Below, piece after piece: positions 5,808 through 13,891 of a DNA stretch of 32,018 nucleotides; positions within the stretch are counted from its first letter, which is position 1, and each line of letters opens with the position of its first letter. The stretch covers positions 1-32,018 of the IMG/VR virus record IMGVR_UViG_3300032164_000046. One strand, 5' to 3'. The position numbers and the translations under genes are program-made. The stretch is from a virus. The notes beneath the pieces were generated by a model that worked only from the letters and a program-made list of their open reading frames with translations, did no database searches and was not told where the DNA came from.

Positions 5808-8601
5808 CCCGGCTCCGACGATCACCCCCGCTCCCTCGTGGCTCAAGATCCCGACGCTTAAGAGTAGAGACGAGGAGGTTCGCCAGTGGATGCGAACCCA
5901 CCTCGACTACCTCTCGCCGCGGCGCCGCTGGCAGACCCAGCGCGCGGCCCTCAACCTGTGGATGTACCTCGGCCGGCAATGGATCGAGCCGCGCGCCGAG
6001 CTCGCAGCCAACAACGGCGGCTACCACTTCGCCGAGATCTTCCGCGACTCGAACGCGGCCTTCCCCAGGCCGGTCACGAACCTCATAGCCCCGGCGGTCG
6101 ACAACGAGGTGTCCCGCCTGGCGCGCAAGGACTACGTCCCCGACACCTCGGCCGGCAAGAACAACCCGGAGTGGATGGCCGCGGCCCGCCTGGCCAAGGA
6201 CATCCTCATGCACGAGATCTCCAAACAGATCTGGCACGACAAGCGTGAGCACCTGATCTTCAACCTCTGCATCGACTCGGTGGCGATCGCCAGGTCATGG
6301 TGGGACGAGAACGACGTCGAGGTAACCCTCGTCGCGGCGCCGGACTCCGTGAAGTGCCCGACGTGCGACAGGTACTTCGCGTCCGCGAAGGTCCCACGCC
6401 TCTTCCTGCAGACCGGCATTCCGACCGAACCCGGCAGCGAGACTCCGATGATGGGCATCCAGCACACGGAGACGCTCGAGGAGGTCGACCAGACCGGCGA
6501 GATGACAGCCGAGCAGGCCGACGCCGGCGCCCAGGTGCGCCTGCGGCATTGCCCCTACTGCTCCCAGCTCTCGCTCCTCAAGCCGTTCGAGATGTCCGAG
6601 AAGGAAGCCACAAGCGAGGATCCCTTCGGTCGCCCGATGGGCCTCGAGGTGCCGCGCGGCGAGGGTCTCATCGACGTCGTCTCGATTCACGAGTTCTACC
6701 CCGAGAACGGCGGGCTCGGCGTCGAGCCGTACCAGCAGAGGATCTTCTCCCAGGTCAAGGTCCGCCCCCTCGAGTGGGTGGCCTTGCGGGTGCCGGAGTT
6801 CCGCGCGAACCTCGACCCGGAGGAGCCGTCGCTCCTCCTCAAGTACAACCCCCTCTACGCCGAGCAGGCCTTCCAGGGCGCCGCCAGCGCATACGGTATG
6901 GGAAGCGGGTACGAGTCGTACTACAACCATACCCGCGTGCATGAAACCATCCTCGCGCCCCAGCCGATCGAGGGCCTGGAGCGGGGCGCCCACTTCATCA
7001 TGGTGGGGGACAAGATCGCCCGCCGGCCGCTGTGCATCGAGGTGAACACGGAGAACGGCGCGAAGCTCGTGCCGCGGATCAAGTACCACTTCGCGAGGTT
7101 CAAGCGCATCCCTGGCAACTTCTGGGGGCGGACGTTCGTGGACGACATGATCCCCCTGCAGCGGCGCCTCAACGAGGTCGACGCCCAGTCGGTCGACCTT
7201 CGCGAGCGCGGCAAGCCGAACATGTGGGTGCCGGAGGGGACGGAGCTCTACTACCGGGACGACATCGTGGGGTCACTCAACATCATCGACTACGACGCGG
7301 CCGCCTCTGGGTGGTCGCCGCGCGACGGGCTCTTCCCGGGAATCCCGCTCACCGGGGCCGTCTACGCCGAGGAGCGGGCCGCGATCCTGCGCGACATGCA
7401 GGCGCTCGGGGCCCCCCAGGACATCGAGATGGGGCAGTCGCCCGGCTCCGTCAAGACGACCTCCGGCCTCATGCTCCTCTCCGAGGAGGCCTCCCAGAAG
7501 CGGGCCCCGCGCGAGCGCTCGATGCTGAAGCTCTACGAGTCCGTGTTCGAGCACCTCCTGGAGCTCAACTGGGCGCTCCGCAAGGAGGACGCGACCTACG
7601 AGATCCAGCGCGAGGGCGGGATCTACGAGGAGGAGTGCTACACCGGCGCGGACCTCCTGGGGAACATCCGGGTCAAGATGGCGGCCCGGGTCAACTACGA
7701 CCAGACGCTCTACAACAAGGAGGCCGCCGCGGAGGCGCTCCAGCTCGGCCTCTACAAGCTCGACACGCCGGCCGCCGTCGATCGGGTCCTCGACCTGATG
7801 AAGCTGCCGAAGGACGTGAACGAGAACCAGACCCTCCAGATCACGCGCGCGGAGATGGCCTGGACGCTCTTCCTCAAGAACAGGGCCATCCCCCCGATCG
7901 ACCCCACGATCCACGACTCGCTGACCTGGTACTCGGTCCTCGGAAAGCGCTGGCTTACCGACCAGGCCTACTCGATGCAGGAGCGGTGCGGCTGGAAGAA
8001 GATCATCCCCCGCATCGTGACCTGGCCCCAGGTCCTGGCCGAGACGGAGGCCGCCGAGGCTCCGGCGAAGGCGGTCTACGGGAAGTTCCCGCAGGAACAG
8101 TGGCCGGCCATCCAGCAACAGGGCGAGGCCCTCGTCGCCCAGGCCACGGTAGCCGCCCAGCAGGCCCAGGAGAGCTTCAGCAAGATCCAGGGCAACGTCG
8201 TCCCCGGCGCCGCGCCGGCCGCCCCGCCCCCGCCCCCTCCGATACAGCAGTTCCCGGTCCCGCCCCAGCAGGGCTTCCTACCGGACCCGATCGAGGACAA
8301 GATCTACACCGTCTGGATCAGGATGATGCCGGAGTTCGACGCGGCCCGGCTGGCGCTGGATCAGGCGAAGCAGTTCAAGGACGTCGTCGAGCCCGCGCCA
8401 GAGAGCGAGCAGGTGGAGGATCTCGATGCCCTCTTGCGGATGCGGGCGGTCATCGAAGGCTACCGTCTCCTCGCACAGCCCCCAGCCATCGGCGCCCCGC
8501 CTCCGCCCGGTGGAGCCACCCCTCCCGGCGCCCCGCCCGCCCCTGGCGCCCCGCCGGGCCCGGTCGCCCCTGGCGCCCCGCCGCCTCCCCCCGGAGCGTA
8601 G
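5800..8601 (+). CDS. Portal protein with zinc-ribbon-like insertion
   Basis: The 933-residue product follows TerL and has the composition and length of a large podovirus-type portal, the dodecameric ring through which DNA enters and leaves the head. The N-terminal part has the Trp-Met-Tyr-Leu-Gly-Arg-Gln-Trp segment typical of this class; the centre (residues about 430-620) contains the usual RRLNEVDAQS and SVKTTSG stretches; a long helical region follows. Unusual for a portal, two CxxC pairs (Cys186/189 and Cys251/254) frame a polar loop and look like a zinc ribbon. The C-terminal third includes two Pro-rich stretches, the last one (about residues 893-933) made of Gly-Ala-Pro-Pro repeats. 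It overlaps the preceding gene by 8 nt. The call rests on position, size and these segments. Confidence 0.88.
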   Translation: MSSPAPTITPAPSWLKIPTLKSRDEEVRQWMRTHLDYLSPRRRWQTQRAALNLWMYLGRQWIEPRAELAANNGGYHFAEIFRDSNAAFPRPVTNLIAPAVDNEVSRLARKDYVPDTSAGKNNPEWMAAARLAKDILMHEISKQIWHDKREHLIFNLCIDSVAIARSWWDENDVEVTLVAAPDSVKCPTCDRYFASAKVPRLFLQTGIPTEPGSETPMMGIQHTETLEEVDQTGEMTAEQADAGAQVRLRHCPYCSQLSLLKPFEMSEKEATSEDPFGRPMGLEVPRGEGLIDVVSIHEFYPENGGLGVEPYQQRIFSQVKVRPLEWVALRVPEFRANLDPEEPSLLLKYNPLYAEQAFQGAASAYGMGSGYESYYNHTRVHETILAPQPIEGLERGAHFIMVGDKIARRPLCIEVNTENGAKLVPRIKYHFARFKRIPGNFWGRTFVDDMIPLQRRLNEVDAQSVDLRERGKPNMWVPEGTELYYRDDIVGSLNIIDYDAAASGWSPRDGLFPGIPLTGAVYAEERAAILRDMQALGAPQDIEMGQSPGSVKTTSGLMLLSEEASQKRAPRERSMLKLYESVFEHLLELNWALRKEDATYEIQREGGIYEEECYTGADLLGNIRVKMAARVNYDQTLYNKEAAAEALQLGLYKLDTPAAVDRVLDLMKLPKDVNENQTLQITRAEMAWTLFLKNRAIPPIDPTIHDSLTWYSVLGKRWLTDQAYSMQERCGWKKIIPRIVTWPQVLAETEAAEAPAKAVYGKFPQEQWPAIQQQGEALVAQATVAAQQAQESFSKIQGNVVPGAAPAAPPPPPPIQQFPVPPQQGFLPDPIEDKIYTVWIRMMPEFDAARLALDQAKQFKDVVEPAPESEQVEDLDALLRMRAVIEGYRLLAQPPAIGAPPPPGGATPPGAPPAPGAPPGPVAPGAPPPPPGA
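8476..8601 (+). repeat. GAPP-type repeats at the portal C-terminus
   Basis: Imperfect direct repeats of a GGCGCCCCGCC-like unit encode a Gly/Ala/Pro tail with repeated GAPP motifs. It is probably disordered. Such a tract is prone to length change and to assembly collapse. Confidence 0.7.
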
Positions 8602-8602
8602 G

Positions 8603-8824
8603 ATGGCCACGCTTGCAACCGCGGCAAACACGGTCGGCCGCTGCCACATCTGCCACCTCGACGCCGTGCCGATCGAGTACTGCGACCGGTGCGACCACTG
8701 GTTCTGCACCCTCTGCCAGGACAACTGGCTGTGGCGCGGCATCGAGTTCGTGAAGCAGCTCGTCGGCGGCCGATCCGAGGGTTGCTGCGGCCCCGCACAG
8801 GCACTTTCCGAAGGGAGGACATAG
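8603..8824 (+). CDS. Zinc-finger microprotein (RING/treble-clef-like)
   Basis: This 73-residue protein begins 1 nt after the portal stop. It shows CHIC, then after nine residues CDRCDHWFCTLC, so its metal ligands are Cys-x2-Cys, Cys-x2-Cys with a nearby His, and Cys-x2-Cys. That order resembles the first half of RING, B-box or FYVE fingers and other treble clefs. A Gly-Cys-Cys-Gly follows near the C-terminus. It could stabilise a virion component or bind a host protein. No nearby evidence decides. The cysteine pattern is seen; the fold is inferred. Confidence 0.8.
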   Translation: MATLATAANTVGRCHICHLDAVPIEYCDRCDHWFCTLCQDNWLWRGIEFVKQLVGGRSEGCCGPAQALSEGRT

Positions 8825-9106
8825 GTGGACGACCCCGTCAAGCGCAAGAAAAAGGCCCCGGTCGTGTCGAGCGACGAGGCGGCCGACATCCTGGCTGACC
8901 GCGGGCAGCCGTGGAACGACCCGTCGCTCAAGCCGAAGGACCCGCCTCCGAAGTACGACGCCGCGGCGGACAAGCCCAAGTCGGAGGGCAAGCCCTACGA
9001 GTTCAAGGTGCCCGACCCGGAGGCCGACGCGAAGAAGCTCGAGAAGCGAAACCGGGCCGTCGCAAAGGGCGCAGGCTGGCTCTCGGACGCCTGGTCCCGC
9101 TGGTGA
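8825..9106 (+). CDS. Small hydrophilic, lysine/proline-rich protein
   Basis: The 93-residue protein starts at GTG 8825, directly after the previous stop, with GGGAGG 6-7 nt upstream. It is rich in Lys, Asp and Pro, with no cysteine and no membrane segment, and ends in a short aromatic helix (Trp-Leu-Ser-Asp-Ala-Trp). Much of it is probably disordered. I recognise no family; position between portal and scaffold suggests a head-related accessory. Confidence 0.7.
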   Translation: MDDPVKRKKKAPVVSSDEAADILADRGQPWNDPSLKPKDPPPKYDAAADKPKSEGKPYEFKVPDPEADAKKLEKRNRAVAKGAGWLSDAWSRW

Positions 9107-9114
9107 GGTGACCG

Positions 9115-9321
9115 ATGCCCAGGAATCAGCCGTTCAACCAGATGGAGGCCACGAGCGGCGCCGATAAGACCGGCCCTCTCCAGGCTGACGAGTACCCGAA
9201 GTTCCCCAAGGACCACAACACCTCCACCCAGAAGGGGCGCCGCAAGCCCCGGGGGTACTCCAGCACCCAGGCCGCCGCCGCGCTGGAGTCGCGATCAGGC
9301 AAGAAGGGATGCTGCCCGTGA
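9115..9321 (+). CDS. Small unknown protein with C-terminal Cys pair
   Basis: The 68-residue product begins at ATG 9115 with GAGGTGA about 4-5 nt upstream. It is polar and probably disordered, with a basic stretch (residues about 40-50) and a C-terminal Lys-Lys-Gly-Cys-Cys-Pro. Its stop overlaps the GTG of the co-chaperonin gene by 4 nt, suggesting coupled translation. Function unknown. Confidence 0.65.
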   Translation: MPRNQPFNQMEATSGADKTGPLQADEYPKFPKDHNTSTQKGRRKPRGYSSTQAAAALESRSGKKGCCP

Positions 9322-9608
9322 ACTGGACGCCGCTGTACGACAAGGTGATCGTGAAGAGGGACGCCGCGAAGGAGGAGTTCGCTCCGGGCCTGGCGGTTCC
9401 CGACACTCACAAGCAGGACCAGAATACCGGCACGGTGCGGATGATCGGCCAGGGTCGCTGGATCCAGGGCCTTCTGTACCCCCTCACCGTCGCGGTGGGA
9501 GACCTGGTCCTCTTCTCCAGGTTCGCCGGCGTCGAGCTCGAGGACGAGGAGAAGGGCCTCATCATCCTGCGCGAGGACGAGATCCTCGGCTGGAAGTCGC
9601 AGGGTTAA
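9318..9608 (+). CDS. GroES-like co-chaperonin (Cpn10)
   Basis: The 96-residue product matches the GroES fold by eye: PLYDKVIVKRD at the start, a mobile-loop region with GLAVPD (Leu-Ala-Val in the place of the hydrophobic tripeptide that contacts GroEL), NTGTVRMIGQG, then VAVGDLVLFSRFAG and IILREDEILG at the end. GroES caps the GroEL chamber during folding; phage versions such as T4 gp31 adapt host GroEL to fold the capsid protein. No GroEL gene is visible here, so the host enzyme would be the partner. I chose GTG 9318 because it overlaps the upstream stop and has AAGGGA about 9 nt before it; ATG 9309 is the alternative. It lies just before scaffold and capsid genes, fitting a role in coat folding. 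Confidence 0.9.
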   Translation: MNWTPLYDKVIVKRDAAKEEFAPGLAVPDTHKQDQNTGTVRMIGQGRWIQGLLYPLTVAVGDLVLFSRFAGVELEDEEKGLIILREDEILGWKSQG

Positions 9609-9763
9609 GTGAGGGGCGGACCCGGGTCACCATCAGCGGGAACCAACGGCTCCGGGCGTCCCACGCACCGCCCCGCGAAGCATCGTACCGCAATCCGTTC
9701 TTGACGCAAACGGTTTAGATGGACGACACTCCCGACATCCCGGTCGCCCCGGGGAGGTAGAAC
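9609..9763. other. 155-nt non-coding gap before the scaffold gene
   Basis: This is the longest gene-free stretch in the packed plus-strand cluster and precedes the scaffold/capsid genes, so it is a likely site for a late promoter or transcript end. I see TTGACG at 9701-9706 but no credible -10 box at normal spacing, and a weak complementary pair (GGGGCGG near 9613, CCGCCCC near 9669) too far apart for a terminator. The ribosome binding site GGGGAGGT at 9751-9758 serves the scaffold gene. Confidence 0.4.
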
Positions 9764-10975
9764 ATGGCCGATGACGACGTGAACCTCGACGCACCGGCGG
9801 GGACGCCCCCCGACGAAGGTGCGCCTGACGAGCTGTCGGGGACGCCCCCCGACGAAACGGAACTGGGCGACGAGCCCAGCGACGACGAAGCCCCCAGCGA
9901 CGAGCCGGCCGACGAGGACGCCTCGAGCGAAGGGCAAGACGATCCTGCCGACGGACCGCCAACCGACCCTGCCGAACGGAAAGCCTGGGAGAACCTCTCC
10001 AAGAAGTACGCCTACATCAAGGACCCCGAGGACAGGCAGGAGGCGGTCGCCAGAGCGTACTGGGACAAGGCCCGCTACGCGAAAGAGCAGAGGATCCGAG
10101 CGGACACGGCCGAGGCCGAGCTGGTCAAGCTCCGAAGCGAGCGCGAACAGGCGAAGCCGAAGGAAGAGCCGAAGGAAGAGCCGCCGCATCCCGACGTTGC
10201 CAAGATCGAGGGGCGCATCCAAGCTCTGTACGCCAAGAACACGAAGATCCAGGAGGAGCAGAAGTCGAGACTGGCCGAGCTCACGAAGTTCGACCGAGAG
10301 GTGGCCATCGCAACCGACCGCCTCAAGGACGCCTACGACGAGAACAAGCCTGCTCTCGAGGACCGTCTCCGACTCGCGCAGCGCGACTACGACTACACCC
10401 GCCGACAGTACCTCGATGCCAACGAGAAGATCGAGGACCTCCGGGAGCGGATGGAGCAGGAGCTCGCGAATCGCGACTGGGTCGTCAAGTTCAACCGCGA
10501 CCAGGCAAACCGCACTCAACAGGAGCAGCACAACCTCGAGATCTTCCAGAAGGAGTTCCCCCGCGAAGTAGACGAGCTGATCGAAGCCAAGGCTGACGAG
10601 TTGACCCTTCCGAAGGACCCGCGCATTCGGCAGGCCGTCTGGAAGCACGTCAACCGAGCCCTCATGGTCGATCTCCGACAAGCGAACGTCCCGGATGTCG
10701 GGCAAGTGGACCTGCCCGGCATGATCGAGAGGTTCGTCAAGGAGTACGCCGAAGACCGTGACTTCGCCGGCAGATCCAACTTCAAGGCGCGCTCCGACGC
10801 GAAGCTCGCGGTAGCCGCGCGAAGCGGAACGGGGGTAAGAAAGGCCCCCGCAACACCCGCCAAGCCGGCGCCGGCATCGTCTCGTCCGCCGGTCCCTGCT
10901 GCCCTTCTCTCTGGCGACACGTCCCCCGCCATGGCTCGAGCCAGAAGGTTGCTCGTGTCCAAGTTCGGGGGCTGA
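9764..10975 (+). CDS. Capsid scaffolding protein
   Basis: This 403-residue protein directly precedes the major capsid gene. Residues 1-70 are extremely acidic with repeated Gly-Thr-Pro-Pro-Asp-Glu and Asp-Glu-Pro segments; about 100-240 are charged, helical and coiled-coil-like with Lys/Glu-rich stretches; about 240-330 form a further helical part; and the tail is basic and Pro/Ala-rich, ending in an Arg/Lys-containing helix. An acidic, coiled-coil protein with a basic C-terminal helix upstream of the capsid gene is the classical scaffold layout, where the basic helix binds the coat. No protease domain is visible. The start is supported by GGGGAGGT. Confidence 0.82.
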   Translation: MADDDVNLDAPAGTPPDEGAPDELSGTPPDETELGDEPSDDEAPSDEPADEDASSEGQDDPADGPPTDPAERKAWENLSKKYAYIKDPEDRQEAVARAYWDKARYAKEQRIRADTAEAELVKLRSEREQAKPKEEPKEEPPHPDVAKIEGRIQALYAKNTKIQEEQKSRLAELTKFDREVAIATDRLKDAYDENKPALEDRLRLAQRDYDYTRRQYLDANEKIEDLRERMEQELANRDWVVKFNRDQANRTQQEQHNLEIFQKEFPREVDELIEAKADELTLPKDPRIRQAVWKHVNRALMVDLRQANVPDVGQVDLPGMIERFVKEYAEDRDFAGRSNFKARSDAKLAVAARSGTGVRKAPATPAKPAPASSRPPVPAALLSGDTSPAMARARRLLVSKFGG

Positions 10976-10994
10976 CGCCGGGCTCGAGGATTTC

Positions 10995-12251
10995 ATGGCC
11001 GACACCGGTGCATTCCAGGACATCAGCAACGAGCTGAAGAACGTCTACCCCACGGGCACCTTCGAGGAGCCCGTCAACAAGAACAGCAAGTTCCGCCGCG
11101 ACCTGCAGAAGGTCGACCTCATGCTCGCCGAGGGCGTCGGCTACTTCCCGCTGGGCGTCGCCTCGGCGTGGAACGTCGGCGTGATCGCGGACATGGGGAC
11201 CTTCCCCGCGCCCATCGACCCGACCCGCATCCAGGGGAAGGTCACCCCCGAGCTCTTCGTCGGCTCCTTCCAGATCGGCCTCAAGACGAAGGTCGCCGCG
11301 AAGACCGCCAAGGGCACGTTCAACACGGGCGGCATCATGGCCGACCGCGTCGAGAACACCGTGGCCGAACTCGGCAAGTACATGAACCGCGTCTACGTGG
11401 GCTCCACGAACGGGATCATGGCCACCGTCGCCTCGAACTCCGGCGGCTCGGTGATCGTCCTGCAGAAGCCCCTGGGGGCCGAGCTCCTCAACAAGAACAT
11501 GCGGGTCGACTTCTACAACGCCGGCACGCCCCGCACCGCCGTCAACACCGCCCTCACCGTGGTGAACCGCGCGACCCAGACGGTCACCTACGCGGCCGCC
11601 AACGACGCCGCCATCGCGGCCGGCGACTTCGTGTACATCGCGAACACCTACGGCCGGGAGATCTGGTGCCTCACCCAGATCGTCGGGGACGCCGCCGACC
11701 AGGCCACCATCTACACGAACGGCAACCGCTCCACGTACCCCGAGCTCAACGCCTTCGTGCAGCGCTCGACGTCGGGCTTCCGGGACATCTCGGAGCAGCT
11801 CATCCTCGACACCATCGACCTCCCGATGCGGGAGACGGGCAAGAAGATCAACAAGGCCCTCTCCAACACCGGCCAGGCCCGCAAGTACGTCGAGATGATC
11901 CAGGCCGAGCGGCGCTACGCGGGCCCGCAGGGCGGGGCTCCGCGCTACACCGTCGGCTACGACGAGGACTCGCTGCAGATCCTCGCCCCCGGCGTCAACG
12001 TCAAGCTCGAGGTCGACGTCGACTGCGCCCCGCGGCGCATGTACTTCCTCGCGATGGACACCTTCGGTCGGTACGAGTCCATGCCGATCGACTGGATCGA
12101 CCAGGACACCCTCCTCCGGCTGGTCCCGGGCTCCGGCACGTTCAAGGCCGGCTTCCTGGCCTACGTCGGGTGCGTCGAGAACATCATCAACACCATGCCG
12201 CGCGCGAACGCCCGGCTGGACGACCTGTACGACCCGATCTGCGGCGACTAG
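10995..12251 (+). CDS. Major capsid protein (HK97-fold type)
   Basis: This 418-residue protein lies just after the scaffold gene and has the composition of a major coat protein: evenly mixed, few Cys, helix-rich flanks (LGKYMNRVYVG in the spine-helix region), and a beta-rich insertion-like part (about residues 140-235 with Ala/Thr/Val repeats such as TLTV...TVTYAA). The C-terminal part carries segments typical of P22/N4-class coat proteins (MYFLAMDTFGRYES, then a Gly-rich turn and TMPRANARLDDLY). Length is normal. Codon usage is the most uniform in the window, as expected for a highly expressed gene. HK97 fold is inferred from context; I cannot run a structure search. Confidence 0.88.
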   Translation: MADTGAFQDISNELKNVYPTGTFEEPVNKNSKFRRDLQKVDLMLAEGVGYFPLGVASAWNVGVIADMGTFPAPIDPTRIQGKVTPELFVGSFQIGLKTKVAAKTAKGTFNTGGIMADRVENTVAELGKYMNRVYVGSTNGIMATVASNSGGSVIVLQKPLGAELLNKNMRVDFYNAGTPRTAVNTALTVVNRATQTVTYAAANDAAIAAGDFVYIANTYGREIWCLTQIVGDAADQATIYTNGNRSTYPELNAFVQRSTSGFRDISEQLILDTIDLPMRETGKKINKALSNTGQARKYVEMIQAERRYAGPQGGAPRYTVGYDEDSLQILAPGVNVKLEVDVDCAPRRMYFLAMDTFGRYESMPIDWIDQDTLLRLVPGSGTFKAGFLAYVGCVENIINTMPRANARLDDLYDPICGD

Positions 12252-12275
12252 TCCGCAGCGTCTGAGACGTGGGCC

Positions 12276-12302
12276 CCCGGGGGCCGGCCATCGGCCCCCG
12301 GG
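12276..12302 (+). terminator. Strong GC hairpin downstream of the capsid gene
   Basis: A perfect 11-bp inverted repeat, CCCGGGGGCCG and CGGCCCCCGGG, encloses a 5-nt loop GCCAT, 24 nt after the capsid stop. No T-tract follows, so a classical intrinsic terminator is uncertain. It may attenuate transcription or protect the 3' end of the capsid mRNA. A ribosome binding site GAGAGGAG and the next gene follow. Confidence 0.6.
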
Positions 12303-12338
12303 ACTTGAGGGGGAACCCTCTGAGAGGAGAAACACGAG

Positions 12339-13190
12339 ATGGCGAGCATCGGAACGAAGAAGGGCACGGAGAAGGCCGGCGGCGGGATCACCTCGAACTC
12401 GATCAAGGACGAGGCGATCTTCGCCGGCAAGCTGCACCCCGACATCACCCAGGGCAACTACATCAACTACGGCGGGAAGGGCCAGCCGTACCTGATCCTG
12501 GCCACCCAGGGCGCGGTCGCATCGGGCGGGGACACGGTGGAGCACATCGCCTACCTGCCGTCCGGGGGCGCGCTCCACTACAACCCCGTCGGCGCCATCG
12601 CCCAGTCGATGAAGGGGCCGGAGGCCAACGCTCTCGGCCTGCGCCTCGACTTCGACGCGGCGGCCGGCGACGGCGTGAACATCGTCCCGGGCGGCCTGCT
12701 GGGCCCGTGGCGCCACACCATCGAGCGGACCGCGAACCTCGCCGTGGCGCGCTCCCTGTTCTTCCGCTGGCGCGGGGTCATCGAGGACGTCTCCGGGAAC
12801 GCCGAGTTCAACATCGGCTTCCGGAAGGCCGAGGCGATCCAGGCCGCCGTCGACAACTACGACGAGGCGGCCTACTTCAACATCCTCCTCGGCGTCATCA
12901 ACATCGAGACGATCCTCAACAACGCCGCGACCGTCACCACGGCGACCACGAACACCGCCTGGGCCGACGGCGAGGAGCACGATCTCATGGTCGTGTGCCA
13001 CGGCAACGGCAAGGTGGAGTTCTTCTACGACGGGAAGCCCCCGATCGTCTCCAAGGCCTTCCAGTTCGACGACGACGAGGTCGTGGTGCCCTTCATCCAC
13101 TGTCTCCAGTCCGCCGACTTCACCTTCCTCTACACGAAGAAGCTCGAGGTCGGCTTCCTGCAGCAGATCAAGCGGATGAACACCCGCTAG
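12339..13190 (+). CDS. Capsid-associated beta-rich structural protein (possible decoration or head fibre)
   Basis: The 283-residue protein directly follows the capsid gene and is preceded by GAGAGGAG. It begins with a Gly/Lys-rich segment and continues as a beta-sandwich-like region. A stretch with DGEEHDL...GNGKVEFFYDGKP (about residues 207-230) is typical of concanavalin A/LamG-like jelly rolls, where paired strands expose a polar loop. It could decorate the capsid or form a head fibre. The function is inferred from neighbours and composition; no enzyme motif is seen. Confidence 0.75.
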   Translation: MASIGTKKGTEKAGGGITSNSIKDEAIFAGKLHPDITQGNYINYGGKGQPYLILATQGAVASGGDTVEHIAYLPSGGALHYNPVGAIAQSMKGPEANALGLRLDFDAAAGDGVNIVPGGLLGPWRHTIERTANLAVARSLFFRWRGVIEDVSGNAEFNIGFRKAEAIQAAVDNYDEAAYFNILLGVINIETILNNAATVTTATTNTAWADGEEHDLMVVCHGNGKVEFFYDGKPPIVSKAFQFDDDEVVVPFIHCLQSADFTFLYTKKLEVGFLQQIKRMNTR

Positions 13191-13199
13191 GGTCCAGAG

Positions 13200-13889
13200 A
13201 TGGACTTCGACCACTACTGGAGGGTCGCCCCCGACCAGTACACCTGCGTGTCGCCGCCGGGGTACGAGAAGGACCCGGCGGTGACCGCGGCCATCCGCGA
13301 GTTCGATCCCGGCCTCATTCCAGTCTGGCGCGTCCAGCTCTGGAGGTTCCCGGGGAGCGCCACCGAGCGACGTGTCGTCCACCACGGGATCGCGCGGTAC
13401 TACCCCGTGCCGCGCTACATGCGGCGCGCGCTGCGGGTGGAGCTGCCTGCCGACTTCGACGGGGACGCTCCGAACATGCTCGACGCCATCCTCGAGGACG
13501 ACAACACGCTCCAGTACAAGCGGGGCGGCCCCGGGGACTTCCTGCCCTGGGACTGGGCCCTGTACCGCTGGTGCCGCTTCCAGTTCGACAAGCTGACGCT
13601 CGCGGCCTGGAGCGACCGCGCGGAGCGCAAGCAGGCCCGGCAGGCCCGCGAGTACAAGGCGATGATGGACGAGCTCGAGTACCGGAAGAAGCAGGTCGAG
13701 CCGTACCTGCTCAAGACGGCCGACAAGATCTCGGACCGTGGGGTCCGGCAGTACATGGACGCGATGTGGGGCTCCGGCGCCGGGAAGGTCCCGTTCCGTG
13801 AGTCGAAGCTGTTCGCAGATCTCGGCCGGTCGCCCCGGCCCGAGAAGACATTCGGGCGGGTCGCCCCTGCCCTCGAGCTGGGAGAGTAG
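13200..13889 (+). CDS. Unknown neck or head-completion protein
   Basis: The 229-residue product starts at ATG 13200, 9 nt after the previous stop, with only a weak ribosome binding site, so its translation may depend on the upstream gene. It is rich in Trp, Tyr and Arg in the first 130 residues (several WRV, YPVPRY and LPWDW segments), then has a charged helical region (about 135-180, Lys/Glu/Arg-rich) and a Pro-containing tail. No family is recognised. Its place between capsid and adaptor genes suggests a structural or completion protein. Confidence 0.7.
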   Translation: MDFDHYWRVAPDQYTCVSPPGYEKDPAVTAAIREFDPGLIPVWRVQLWRFPGSATERRVVHHGIARYYPVPRYMRRALRVELPADFDGDAPNMLDAILEDDNTLQYKRGGPGDFLPWDWALYRWCRFQFDKLTLAAWSDRAERKQARQAREYKAMMDELEYRKKQVEPYLLKTADKISDRGVRQYMDAMWGSGAGKVPFRESKLFADLGRSPRPEKTFGRVAPALELGE

Positions 13890-13891
13890 TC

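Noticed and set aside
9701-9729. Possible promoter starting at TTGACG before the scaffold gene
   Set aside because: The only AT-rich box (TTTAGAT) is much too close, and nothing like TATAAT lies at normal spacing. The gap may hold a phage-type promoter I cannot recognise.
10782-13385. 867-codon open frame on the minus strand, opposite the capsid gene
   Set aside because: It is antisense to the scaffold, capsid and next gene, which have clear coding signatures. Long antisense frames are expected in DNA this GC-rich. The peptide is Val/Asp/Arg/Gly-rich and has no domain.
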